Positions 1 through 6,582 of a stretch of 18,084 bases of DNA are shown here, piece by piece. The translations under genes were made by a program, and so were the position numbers. Each line of letters starts with the position of its first letter. Positions within the stretch are counted from its first letter, which is position 1. This stretch comes from Spirochaetae bacterium HGW-Spirochaetae-7 (GTDB taxonomy: Bacteria > Spirochaetota > Spirochaetia > Treponematales > UBA12059), in NCBI GenBank assembly GCA_002839245.1, contig PGXR01000023.1, positions 1-18,084 on the forward strand, in the 5' to 3' direction. Below the pieces are notes generated by a model, which saw only the letters and a program-made list of their open reading frames with translations, was not told the origin of the DNA and made no database searches.

Positions 1-97
1 GCAGCGTCAGGGTCCAGACTGACGCGGCAAGGGCGATGACGAGGAGGCCGGCCCCGGCCGGGAGCAGGGAGCGGTCGAGCCGCCCGCTATGTTTCAT
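1..97 (-). CDS. Partial membrane protein, N-terminus only (runs off left edge)
   Basis: An open frame runs leftward from an ATG at 97 to the window edge without a stop. It encodes about 32 residues: a short basic start (MKHSGRLDR), then a hydrophobic stretch rich in Ala, Leu, Val and Ile (about residues 11-30). This looks like a signal peptide or signal anchor, so the product is probably exported or membrane-bound. In-frame ATGs also occur at 103 and 112. The one at 97 has a weak GGA about 8 nt upstream, so the start is uncertain. The gene diverges from the TPR gene that starts near 189. Too little is present to assign a family. Confidence 0.5.
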   Translation of the reverse strand, partial: MKHSGRLDRSLLPAGAGLLVIALAASVWTLTL

Positions 98-188
98 GCG
101 CATGTCCGGCATTGTACGCCGCCATGCCGAGGAGCGGCAAGCGCGGCTCCCCTTGTAGCCATGGCTCGGCTCCGGTACAGTGGTTCCC

Positions 189-2111
189 ATGGCCAAGACC
201 TCGTATTCGGCTATTTTCAGGGAAGCGCAGGAAGCCGGAGCACGACGAGACTACGCGACGGCCGGAAGCTTGCTCATGAAGATAGTCGCTGAAACCGAAT
301 CGCTGCCTGAAGCATGGCTTTTCCTCGGCAGGGCCAGGTACGCGCTCGGGGACCACGATCTTGCGCTTTCTGCCTTCTCCTCCTTCCTTTCCTGCCGCCC
401 GGATGATCCCGCCGGCTGGTTCTTCACGGGCAGGACATACCTGGCCATAGGTAGGGCTCGGGAGGCCGCCTCGTGCCTGCAGTCGGCCATCGACAAGGGT
501 CGAAACGACGCCGAAACATGGGCCCTCCTGGGCTTTGCCGATCTTCGGATGAAGCGGTCGGGCAAGGCGGTGGCCAGCCTCGAGACCGCCGTTGGGCTCG
601 CACCGGATGACAGGCGCATCTTCAGGGCATACCTCAACGCGCTCTATATACACGCGATCAGGATGCTTTCCGGGGGCAAGGCCCGCGAAGCGGCAGGAAT
701 GCTCGACTTCGTCATTTCCAACGGTCTTGACGGCCCCGCCCAGCGTCTGTACAGGGCACGCGCTCTTCGTTCCGAAGGCCGTATTCCGGAGGCGATATCG
801 GAAATCGACGCGGCCATAGCCGCCTCACCCAATGACGCATCTCTCAGGCTCCAGGCCGCGACACTGCGCTTCGCGGCTGGCGATACAGAAGGCGCCATGA
901 ACGACATCAATCGCTCAGGCGCCACGCTCCCGGGCCAACAGGGTGCTCCATGGACAGCGGACGCTATCGACCGCTGGAGGGCACTTGTAGCACTCAAGGA
1001 GGGCAACTACAAGACCGCGCTTGAGGCTGCCCTCAACAGGATTCGTCACGGCGAAACCGACGCAGCAATCCGCGCCGTGGCAGCGCAGGCAAACTACGAG
1101 CTTCATCGCTTCGACCGGGCCGCGGAACATTACAGGCGCGCTGTCGAAGCCGACCCGGGCTCCGCGGACCTCAGGATGGGCCTCGCCCTGTCGCTGTGGG
1201 AACTGCATGATTACGCCGGCGCCCGCAAGGCCGCTAAATCGGCAGCCGCTCGCGGCGCGCCGGATAGCGAGACCCTTTACCTTGAGACGATTTGCGATGT
1301 AAAGACAGGCGTCGATCCCGCCCTGATATTGCCCAAGGCACAGAGCCTAGCCAGGACTCGCCCGGGTGACCCGAGGCTGATGCTCGCGCTCGGTGAATGC
1401 CTGTACAAGACAGGCAACCCTGACCTCGCAGACGCATGGTTCACCGACGTCCTGCTTGTCATGCCTCAAAATGAGCTTGCCATGCTATACCGCATATCGA
1501 TAGCGGAATCGCTCGCGGATGACGACTCTGCGATCGACCGCTATGGCGAGTATCTCGCCGCTTACCCTGACAACAGTGCCGTCCGCAAGGAATACATCGA
1601 CCTTCTGGTGCGGACCCGCTCGTGGCGCAGGACCGCGGAGGCGATAGAGGAAGGATACGCCTACGGTTCTACCCGGGGTTTCGACGGAATCCTTGCCGCC
1701 TGCTACCGCAACATCGGGAGGTACCGGGAGGCGGCCGCGCTTTACCGTATCCAGCTCAAGGGCGATCCCAAGAACGTCGACTCGCTACTCGGTCTCGCCT
1801 ATTCGCTCTACAAATCCGGTGCAAAGGCTGCCGCAATCGAATTGCTCGAGCGAGGCGCTGCGTTCATAGGGCGGAACACCGAGCCATACCTGACGCTCGG
1901 AGTGCTCAGGGCAAGGCAAGGCGACGCAGAAAAGGCCGCCGCGGCTTTCCTCAAAGCCTCGGAACTTGCTCCGGCCGATCCCAGGCCACTCCGCAACCTT
2001 GCCCGGTTGTATGCCAAGGCAGGAATAGCGGAGACCGCAACCCATTTTGAAGAACGCGCTGCGATGCTCGAATCTGGCGCATCATCGACCGAAAAGAAGA
2101 AAAAAGGTTGA
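189..2111 (+). CDS. Large tetratricopeptide repeat (TPR) protein
   Basis: The product has about 640 residues built almost entirely of TPR-type helical hairpins. The repeat pattern (for example PEAWLFLGRARYALGDHDLA, then PAGWFFTGRTYLAIGRAREA) recurs from about residue 30 to the C-terminus, with the usual W-LG-Y-G-A-P spacing. The tail is Lys-rich (EKKKKG). There is no signal peptide or membrane segment, so a cytoplasmic scaffold for protein-protein contacts is likely; no catalytic domain is visible. The start is either this ATG or an in-frame GTG at 180, and neither has a clear Shine-Dalgarno. The promoter of the next gene overlaps its 3' end. The partner protein cannot be read from the sequence. 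Confidence 0.9.
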   Translation: MAKTSYSAIFREAQEAGARRDYATAGSLLMKIVAETESLPEAWLFLGRARYALGDHDLALSAFSSFLSCRPDDPAGWFFTGRTYLAIGRAREAASCLQSAIDKGRNDAETWALLGFADLRMKRSGKAVASLETAVGLAPDDRRIFRAYLNALYIHAIRMLSGGKAREAAGMLDFVISNGLDGPAQRLYRARALRSEGRIPEAISEIDAAIAASPNDASLRLQAATLRFAAGDTEGAMNDINRSGATLPGQQGAPWTADAIDRWRALVALKEGNYKTALEAALNRIRHGETDAAIRAVAAQANYELHRFDRAAEHYRRAVEADPGSADLRMGLALSLWELHDYAGARKAAKSAAARGAPDSETLYLETICDVKTGVDPALILPKAQSLARTRPGDPRLMLALGECLYKTGNPDLADAWFTDVLLVMPQNELAMLYRISIAESLADDDSAIDRYGEYLAAYPDNSAVRKEYIDLLVRTRSWRRTAEAIEEGYAYGSTRGFDGILAACYRNIGRYREAAALYRIQLKGDPKNVDSLLGLAYSLYKSGAKAAAIELLERGAAFIGRNTEPYLTLGVLRARQGDAEKAAAAFLKASELAPADPRPLRNLARLYAKAGIAETATHFEERAAMLESGASSTEKKKKG

Positions 2112-2136
2112 GAAGCTGGGGACAATAGCGTATTCT
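2108..2136 (+). promoter_or_regulatory. Sigma-70-type promoter for the 185-residue protein
   Basis: TTGAGA (2108-2113) and TATTCT (2131-2136) are separated by 17 nt, a good match to -35 and -10 boxes. The -35 box overlaps the stop codon of the TPR gene. Transcription would begin near 2143, about 23 nt before the TTG start at 2166. The gene can therefore be expressed independently of the TPR gene. Called by eye from consensus only. Confidence 0.55.
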
Positions 2137-2153
2137 ATTTGAGGATCACACGC

Positions 2154-2160
2154 AGGAGGT
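2154..2160 (+). promoter_or_regulatory. Strong ribosome binding site that fixes a TTG start
   Basis: AGGAGGT is a full anti-16S match. It lies 5 nt before the TTG at 2166 and 20 nt before the first in-frame ATG at 2181. Spacing therefore favours the TTG as initiator. Confidence 0.75.
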
Positions 2161-2165
2161 TTCAA

Positions 2166-2723
2166 TTGCCGGTTAAAGCCATGGATTTATTCGACGCTTA
2201 TACGAAGAACATGCTTCCAAGCGATCTGGGATTCATCGTATCTTCGTATTTCAGCGCCCACTCAGCGTATTCCCGCTACGAAATAGTTTCGTACAACAAC
2301 GTCAAGTCCATCTATCCCGCTGACAATGGCCTGACTTTCCAGACGGACGGCAAGAAGCTCCACATCCTCATCGAACCGTCCAACTACCCCAAGAAGGGTG
2401 AAGAACCCTACGTCCGTTCCAGTACCGAGATGATACCCCAGCGCTTTTCTGAACTGGAACTGCACACGTGCAAGAACCAGACGAAGATCTATTGGGGCAA
2501 GGCTGCCTTGATGTCATACACGTCGTTCACGATCATGAAGCCGATGGGCGTCAACTTCTCCTTCATATTCTATTCGCTCCCTGACGTCTACGACAGCATG
2601 ACGCTGTTCTTCGAAAAGACTTTCAACAAGGAAGCGGGAGTCCCGATGGCGGACGCCAAGAAGGTCGCCAAAGCCATAGGCCTCAAGGTTAAGGAATCGA
2701 TGAGCTGGGAATACTCAAGCTGA
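2166..2723 (+). CDS. Conserved-looking hypothetical protein, 185 aa, TTG start
   Basis: I do not recognise the family. The product is soluble-looking, with no signal peptide or membrane helix. It begins MPVKAMDLFDAY. Aromatic-rich beta-type stretches follow, such as YEIVSYNNVKSIYPADNG (about residues 38-55) and FTIMKPMGVNFSFIFYSLPD (about 111-130). The C-terminus is a Lys-rich helical segment. TTG is preferred over the ATG at 2181 because a perfect AGGAGGT lies 5 nt upstream, and the predicted transcription start rules out the further TTG at 2139. Codon use matches its neighbours, so there is no sign of recent transfer. It follows a TPR gene and precedes a palindromic terminator. No function is proposed. 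Confidence 0.8.
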   Translation: MPVKAMDLFDAYTKNMLPSDLGFIVSSYFSAHSAYSRYEIVSYNNVKSIYPADNGLTFQTDGKKLHILIEPSNYPKKGEEPYVRSSTEMIPQRFSELELHTCKNQTKIYWGKAALMSYTSFTIMKPMGVNFSFIFYSLPDVYDSMTLFFEKTFNKEAGVPMADAKKVAKAIGLKVKESMSWEYSS

Positions 2724-2745
2724 CGGAACCAACCTGTAAAATTCA

Positions 2746-2775
2746 AGAAGGGCGGCCCCGCGGGGCCGCCCTTCT
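2746..2775. terminator. Perfect 30-bp palindrome, likely bidirectional terminator
   Basis: AGAAGGGCGGCCCCG is followed directly by its exact reverse complement, giving a very stable GC-rich hairpin with a minimal loop. It lies between two convergent genes that end at 2723 (+) and 2809 (-). The flank after the hairpin is ATTCAT on the plus strand and TTGAATTTT on the minus strand. The U-tract is therefore modest, and better for the minus-strand transcript. Confidence 0.7.
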
Positions 2776-2808
2776 ATTCATGAGAGTTCAAGCCGGTTCC
2801 TGAAAACC

Positions 2809-5457
2809 CTACTTGGCTGCCCTTTCAAGTTCCGCCTGGGCTACAGCGAGGCAGGCGATAGGCACCGAATACGGAGAGCATGATACGTAGTCGAGCCCTG
2901 CTTCCATGCAGAATCGCACGTTGTCTGGGTTGGCGCCGTGCTCGCCGCACAGCCCGACATGCAGGGTCGGGCGCGTCATTCGTCCGCGTCTCGTAGCCAT
3001 GGCGACCAGTTCCTTGACCGGTGCCACGAGGTTTGAGAACGGGTTCCCCTCGACGAGGTCGAACTGCGAGTAGTCGGGCATGAACGAGTTGAAGTCATCG
3101 CGGCTGATGCCGAGCGTCGTCTGCGTCAGGTCGTTTGTCCCGAAGCTGAAGAATTCGCTGTACTTGGCAATCTCGCCGGCTACCAGCGCTGCGGCCGGAA
3201 GCTCGATCATCGTCCCCACGTGGAATTCCACGGGTTTGGCCCCGAGTTCCTTGCGGACCTCCTCTTCTATCTCCATGATGCCCTTGTATGTTTTGCCCTC
3301 GATCTTCTTGCCGTAGACTATCAGCTTGAGCTCGGCGGCATTCATCACGATCGGTATCATGATTTCCGGGCGTACGTCGACTTTCTCCGTCTGCAGCTTG
3401 AACACGGCCTGGAAGACGGCCCGGGTCTGCATCGCATAAATCTCCGGGTAGCTGACGGCTATGCGGCACCCGCGATGGCCGAGCATCGGATTGAATTCCG
3501 CCAGCGTTTCCATCCGCGCCTTGATATCCGCCTTTGACGCTGCCTTCACCGCCTTCTTTCCGGAGGCAGCGTTGAGGTAGGCCATGAAGCCTTCGAATTC
3601 CGCGTCATTGTGGGGCATGAACTCGTGCAGCGGCGCATCGAGGAGCCGGATCGTTACTTCCTTGCCGGCCATCGTCTTGAAAAGCCCGTAGAAGTCTTCA
3701 CGCTGCATCACCTCGAGCTTTGCCAGGGCTTTTTCACGGGCCTCCAGCGAATCTGCCAGGATCAGCTCGCGAAACACGTTGATACGCTTCTCCGCGAAGA
3801 ACATATGCTCGGTCCGGCACAGCCCGATGCCCTCCGCTCCGAACGACAAGGCCAGGGCCGCATCGCGGGGGCTGTCAGCATTGGCACGGACGTGGAAGTG
3901 TTTCATCGCTTTCTTGACGATGGCGATGAATTCGTACAGGCCCGATTCGGCCGGTTCCGGCTCGATAAGAGAGGCCTTGCCAAGCCATATCCTCGGCTCG
4001 CCGTAGTACGGCACGTTGATCGTCAGGTAGTCGCCCTCGGTGACGGCCAGCTCGCCTATCGTAGCCTTCTTGCCGCGTATGCGCATTTCTGGTTTTACCA
4101 GCGATACCTTGCCGTACTGGCGGGCTACTACCGATGCATGGGCCGAATATCCACCCTCGCACGACAGTACGCCCGAGGCTACCTCTATCGCCTTTACGTC
4201 TTCGGCGAATGTCGAAGGCATGCAGAGGATAAGGCGCTTGTCCTCGCCTTTCTGCTGCGCAAGACGGTAGGCTTCGATAAGCGCCTCGGTAGTGAAATAC
4301 ACCCGTCCGATGGCCGCTCCCGGGGCGCCGGTAATGCCGCCACCCGACGAAGGCAGCTTCTTGACCGTCGACAGGTCGACGATGGGGTGCAGGATCTCGT
4401 TCAAGCGGCCCGGCTGTATGGAATTGATGACGAAAGCGTCGTCGACGACGTTGCGAGCATGGAGGTCAAGGTACAGCTTCATGTCCGCCTGCGTGCTCTT
4501 GGCCATGACCTGGCGCTGTTCTATCAACCAGAGCTTGTTCCGCTCTATCGTGAACCTGATCTGGCGAATTTCCTTGTGGTGGTCCTCGAGCGAAGCGGCG
4601 ATGCGCTTAAGTTCTTTGAGATGGGCGGGAGAAATCTTGTTGATGTCGTTTCCGGCGGCTCCGATCTCGTCGAAACGTTCCTGGAAATACTCTCCCTGCA
4701 GGACCTTGTCGCCATTGACGACGTTCCTCGTGAAGAAAGCGCCCGAAGAGGAATCCTTGCCATAATTGCCGTAAACCATGGGCTGGACCAGGATGGCCGT
4801 ATCGTTGTCATCCTGGTCGTCAAGGTTGAGCAACCACGAAATGCGCTTTAGCGCGATTTCCAGCTGTTTCCAGGCATCGTCGAAGAACCCGGCTGGAATC
4901 AGGTCCGCATAGGAGGCCATAAGGGCTTCCGCCTTGGCTCCCGGCTTGTCGGAGTCGAGGGTCTTGCTGGTCTGTACGATGCGTTCCCTTATCTTGGCAA
5001 CATCCTTGTCGCGCCCCTCTAGTTCGGCTATGCGTTCCTCTATCTTGAGCATGCCCCTCGCAAGGAAGGCTACTTCGTGAGCGCCGAAATTTTCTCCCAC
5101 ATTCTTGTTGAAGCCTCCGACCGTGGAACGCACTAGACCGAAATTGTGCAGCGTCGGATAATTGGAAATGGTCAGGTTAGGCGATATGACGATCTTGAGA
5201 AGCAAAGGCTCCTTTGGATCGCCATACGTCTTTTCTACTATGCCCGCGATCTTCTTGAGGTGGGGTTTTACTGCGTCGACGACGTTCTGGTCAGCTAGCT
5301 TGCTGGCAACGCCAGAGTCAATAATGAAACCCGGCAGTATGGGGAAGACAAGCTCGGAAAACTCGTTCGCCTGCCGGCCTCTCTGGCCGAGCGTCTCCAG
5401 ATCTACGCCTTTCGGTATCGAATCCTTCTGGCTGAAGAAGTGTACATTGGCTTTCAT
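2809..5457 (-). CDS. PPDK-like / PEP-utilising enzyme with intact PEP half and degenerate ATP-grasp half
   Basis: The protein has 882 residues, close to bacterial pyruvate phosphate dikinase (about 874). ATG 5457 is chosen because AAAGGAC lies just upstream; the longer open frame reaches back into the preceding gene. The C-terminal half is near-canonical: swivelling-domain phospho-histidine H440 in GGYSAHASVVAR, then GLCRTEHMFF (about 545-554), RLLDAPLHEF, NPMLGHRGCR, GTMIE (748-752), FGTNDLTQ and GLCGEHG with catalytic Cys837. The N-terminal half is not canonical. GGKG is GQRG (Lys to Arg26), the VRSGA arginine is gone (VISPN at 90-94), and the Q of LQTR is Glu313. FTIE (302-305) and a GNYGK-SSGAFFTRN segment remain. 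In databases it would probably be annotated ppdK. Loss of ATP-site residues makes ordinary ATP/pyruvate/Pi chemistry doubtful. It lies 14 bp downstream of the HPr-like gene, probably in one operon. Confidence 0.85.
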   Translation of the reverse strand: MKANVHFFSQKDSIPKGVDLETLGQRGRQANEFSELVFPILPGFIIDSGVASKLADQNVVDAVKPHLKKIAGIVEKTYGDPKEPLLLKIVISPNLTISNYPTLHNFGLVRSTVGGFNKNVGENFGAHEVAFLARGMLKIEERIAELEGRDKDVAKIRERIVQTSKTLDSDKPGAKAEALMASYADLIPAGFFDDAWKQLEIALKRISWLLNLDDQDDNDTAILVQPMVYGNYGKDSSSGAFFTRNVVNGDKVLQGEYFQERFDEIGAAGNDINKISPAHLKELKRIAASLEDHHKEIRQIRFTIERNKLWLIEQRQVMAKSTQADMKLYLDLHARNVVDDAFVINSIQPGRLNEILHPIVDLSTVKKLPSSGGGITGAPGAAIGRVYFTTEALIEAYRLAQQKGEDKRLILCMPSTFAEDVKAIEVASGVLSCEGGYSAHASVVARQYGKVSLVKPEMRIRGKKATIGELAVTEGDYLTINVPYYGEPRIWLGKASLIEPEPAESGLYEFIAIVKKAMKHFHVRANADSPRDAALALSFGAEGIGLCRTEHMFFAEKRINVFRELILADSLEAREKALAKLEVMQREDFYGLFKTMAGKEVTIRLLDAPLHEFMPHNDAEFEGFMAYLNAASGKKAVKAASKADIKARMETLAEFNPMLGHRGCRIAVSYPEIYAMQTRAVFQAVFKLQTEKVDVRPEIMIPIVMNAAELKLIVYGKKIEGKTYKGIMEIEEEVRKELGAKPVEFHVGTMIELPAAALVAGEIAKYSEFFSFGTNDLTQTTLGISRDDFNSFMPDYSQFDLVEGNPFSNLVAPVKELVAMATRRGRMTRPTLHVGLCGEHGANPDNVRFCMEAGLDYVSCSPYSVPIACLAVAQAELERAAK

Positions 5458-5471
5458 GGCTTTGTCCTTTC

Positions 5472-6515
5472 TTAAAAGAGCGACAGGACGCCGTTGACCG
5501 GTCCGCGGAGGAAGGCCTCGAACATCGGGCTGGCACCCTGCGCAAGGTACCGCTGGAGCTTTGCCACGTCGCAAATATTCTCGCCGGCTACCGCGAACTG
5601 TATGGCGCTACCGTGCTTCACCTTGCCCCATTTGAACAAAGCGTTGAGGTTGGTGATCCTCTCCCCGTCGTAATAGACGAGCACGTCGAGGTCCGCGTGT
5701 TTTATCTTGTAGCTGTCGATTATGCGCTTCCAGGCTTCGACGTTGCCGTTATGGAAAAGCTCGTTCGTTACATTGACGCTGTACATTGGCGTCATCCTGG
5801 AGCCAGGCTTCGGCGCGACGGGAAGTTTCGGAGCGGCGATGACCACGGCTACCGGTGCTTCCGCCACGGCCGCCTTTGACTTTCGCCCACCCTTCGACGC
5901 TGCAGCTGCCTTGGGCTTTGCTGCCTTGACTGAGGTCTTCGGCAGTTTTTCTGCCTTCGGTTCGGCGGGAGCCTTGTAGGAACAGGATCCCTTGCGGAAT
6001 GCAAGGTTCTCTTTCACCCTGGCGCCTTCGTACAGGGAGATCACCGCATCGGCGGCCTTGACTGCCGCGGACTGGTCGAATGCCTTCCCGAAACAGCCGA
6101 TGTACACGACTATCAGCTCGGTCTTGTTCATGCGGTCAATACGGCTGGCATGGGCGGGGTTCTTCGGGTTGATGGCGATCGCACCAAGATCAGGATGGTT
6201 GTACAGAACGACGATATCGAAGGCGTTCCATTCCTTGACGATCGCCTGTACCGATCCCAGGTCGACCGCAGTCGAGGCCATGTTCCTGGCAGCCGAAAGG
6301 TAACCAAGCTTTTCTTTCAGCAGCATGGAGACAAAAGGAGGAATTTCATCGGCGCTGATGGAACGTGCATCGACCAGGGCGTCAATGACATCTGCCAGGT
6401 TTTCACCGCCAGATGTACGATCGGCGAGACCGATCGTTGCCTGGATATGTCGTACCGAAGCGTTGAACGTCTCCTTCGAAGCCAGGGATTCGTACTTGCA
6501 ACTTGAGGCAATCAT
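5472..6515 (-). CDS. Protein with two HPr-like domains and an Ala/Lys/Pro linker, 347 aa
   Basis: I do not recall a named family. Four segments are visible: a helical N-terminus (1-80), a domain at about 82-163, a low-complexity Ala/Lys/Pro linker (about 180-240), and a domain at about 244-327. Compared by eye with HPr of the phosphotransferase system, the last domain follows its order: strand YSVNVTN, then LFHNGNVEAW (His255 where HPr has GLHARPA), strand DLDVLVYYDG, helix NALFKWGKV, strand SAIQFAVAGEN and a final helix. The first domain shows the same second half (FDIVVLYN, INPKN, TELIVVYIGCFG, final helix) but no histidine at the expected place. HPr Arg17 and Ser46 equivalents are missing in the C-terminal copy. 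The ATG at 6515 has AAGGGAA upstream. It lies 14 bp before the PPDK-like gene and 67 bp after cfpA. HPr relationship is inference; gene reality is firm. Confidence 0.85.
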   Translation of the reverse strand: MIASSCKYESLASKETFNASVRHIQATIGLADRTSGGENLADVIDALVDARSISADEIPPFVSMLLKEKLGYLSAARNMASTAVDLGSVQAIVKEWNAFDIVVLYNHPDLGAIAINPKNPAHASRIDRMNKTELIVVYIGCFGKAFDQSAAVKAADAVISLYEGARVKENLAFRKGSCSYKAPAEPKAEKLPKTSVKAAKPKAAAASKGGRKSKAAVAEAPVAVVIAAPKLPVAPKPGSRMTPMYSVNVTNELFHNGNVEAWKRIIDSYKIKHADLDVLVYYDGERITNLNALFKWGKVKHGSAIQFAVAGENICDVAKLQRYLAQGASPMFEAFLRGPVNGVLSLF

Positions 6516-6535
6516 GCTATTCCCTTCTTTCTTTC

Positions 6536-6567
6536 AAAAAAAGCGCCCCCCGAAATCCGGGGGGCGC
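6536..6567 (-). terminator. Intrinsic terminator downstream of cfpA
   Basis: Read on the minus strand, GCGCCCCCCG pairs perfectly (10 bp) with CGGGGGGCGC across a 5-nt loop, and the hairpin is followed by seven Ts. It begins 15 nt after the cfpA stop and ends about 20 nt before the next start codon at 6515. It therefore separates abundant cfpA transcript from the downstream pair, or allows partial read-through into it. Confidence 0.9.
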
Positions 6568-6582
6568 AAGCGCTTTTCTCAC

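Noticed and set aside
131..150. Inverted repeat GGAGC/GCTCC as a terminator
   Set aside because: The stem has a mismatch and no T-tract, and it sits between divergent starts where a terminator is not expected.
157..166. 10-bp palindrome AGCCATGGCT upstream of the TPR gene
   Set aside because: A palindrome this short in GC-rich DNA is expected by chance, and no second copy was seen nearby to suggest an operator.
3610..4851. 413-codon open frame on the plus strand opposite the PPDK-like gene
   Set aside because: It is antisense in the mirrored frame of a clearly conserved gene; no ribosome binding site or motif supports it.
5458..5574. N-terminal extension of the PPDK-like protein by 39 residues
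   Set aside because: It overlaps the end of the preceding gene in another frame, its sequence is unlike PPDK, and ATG 5457 has AAAGGAC just upstream.
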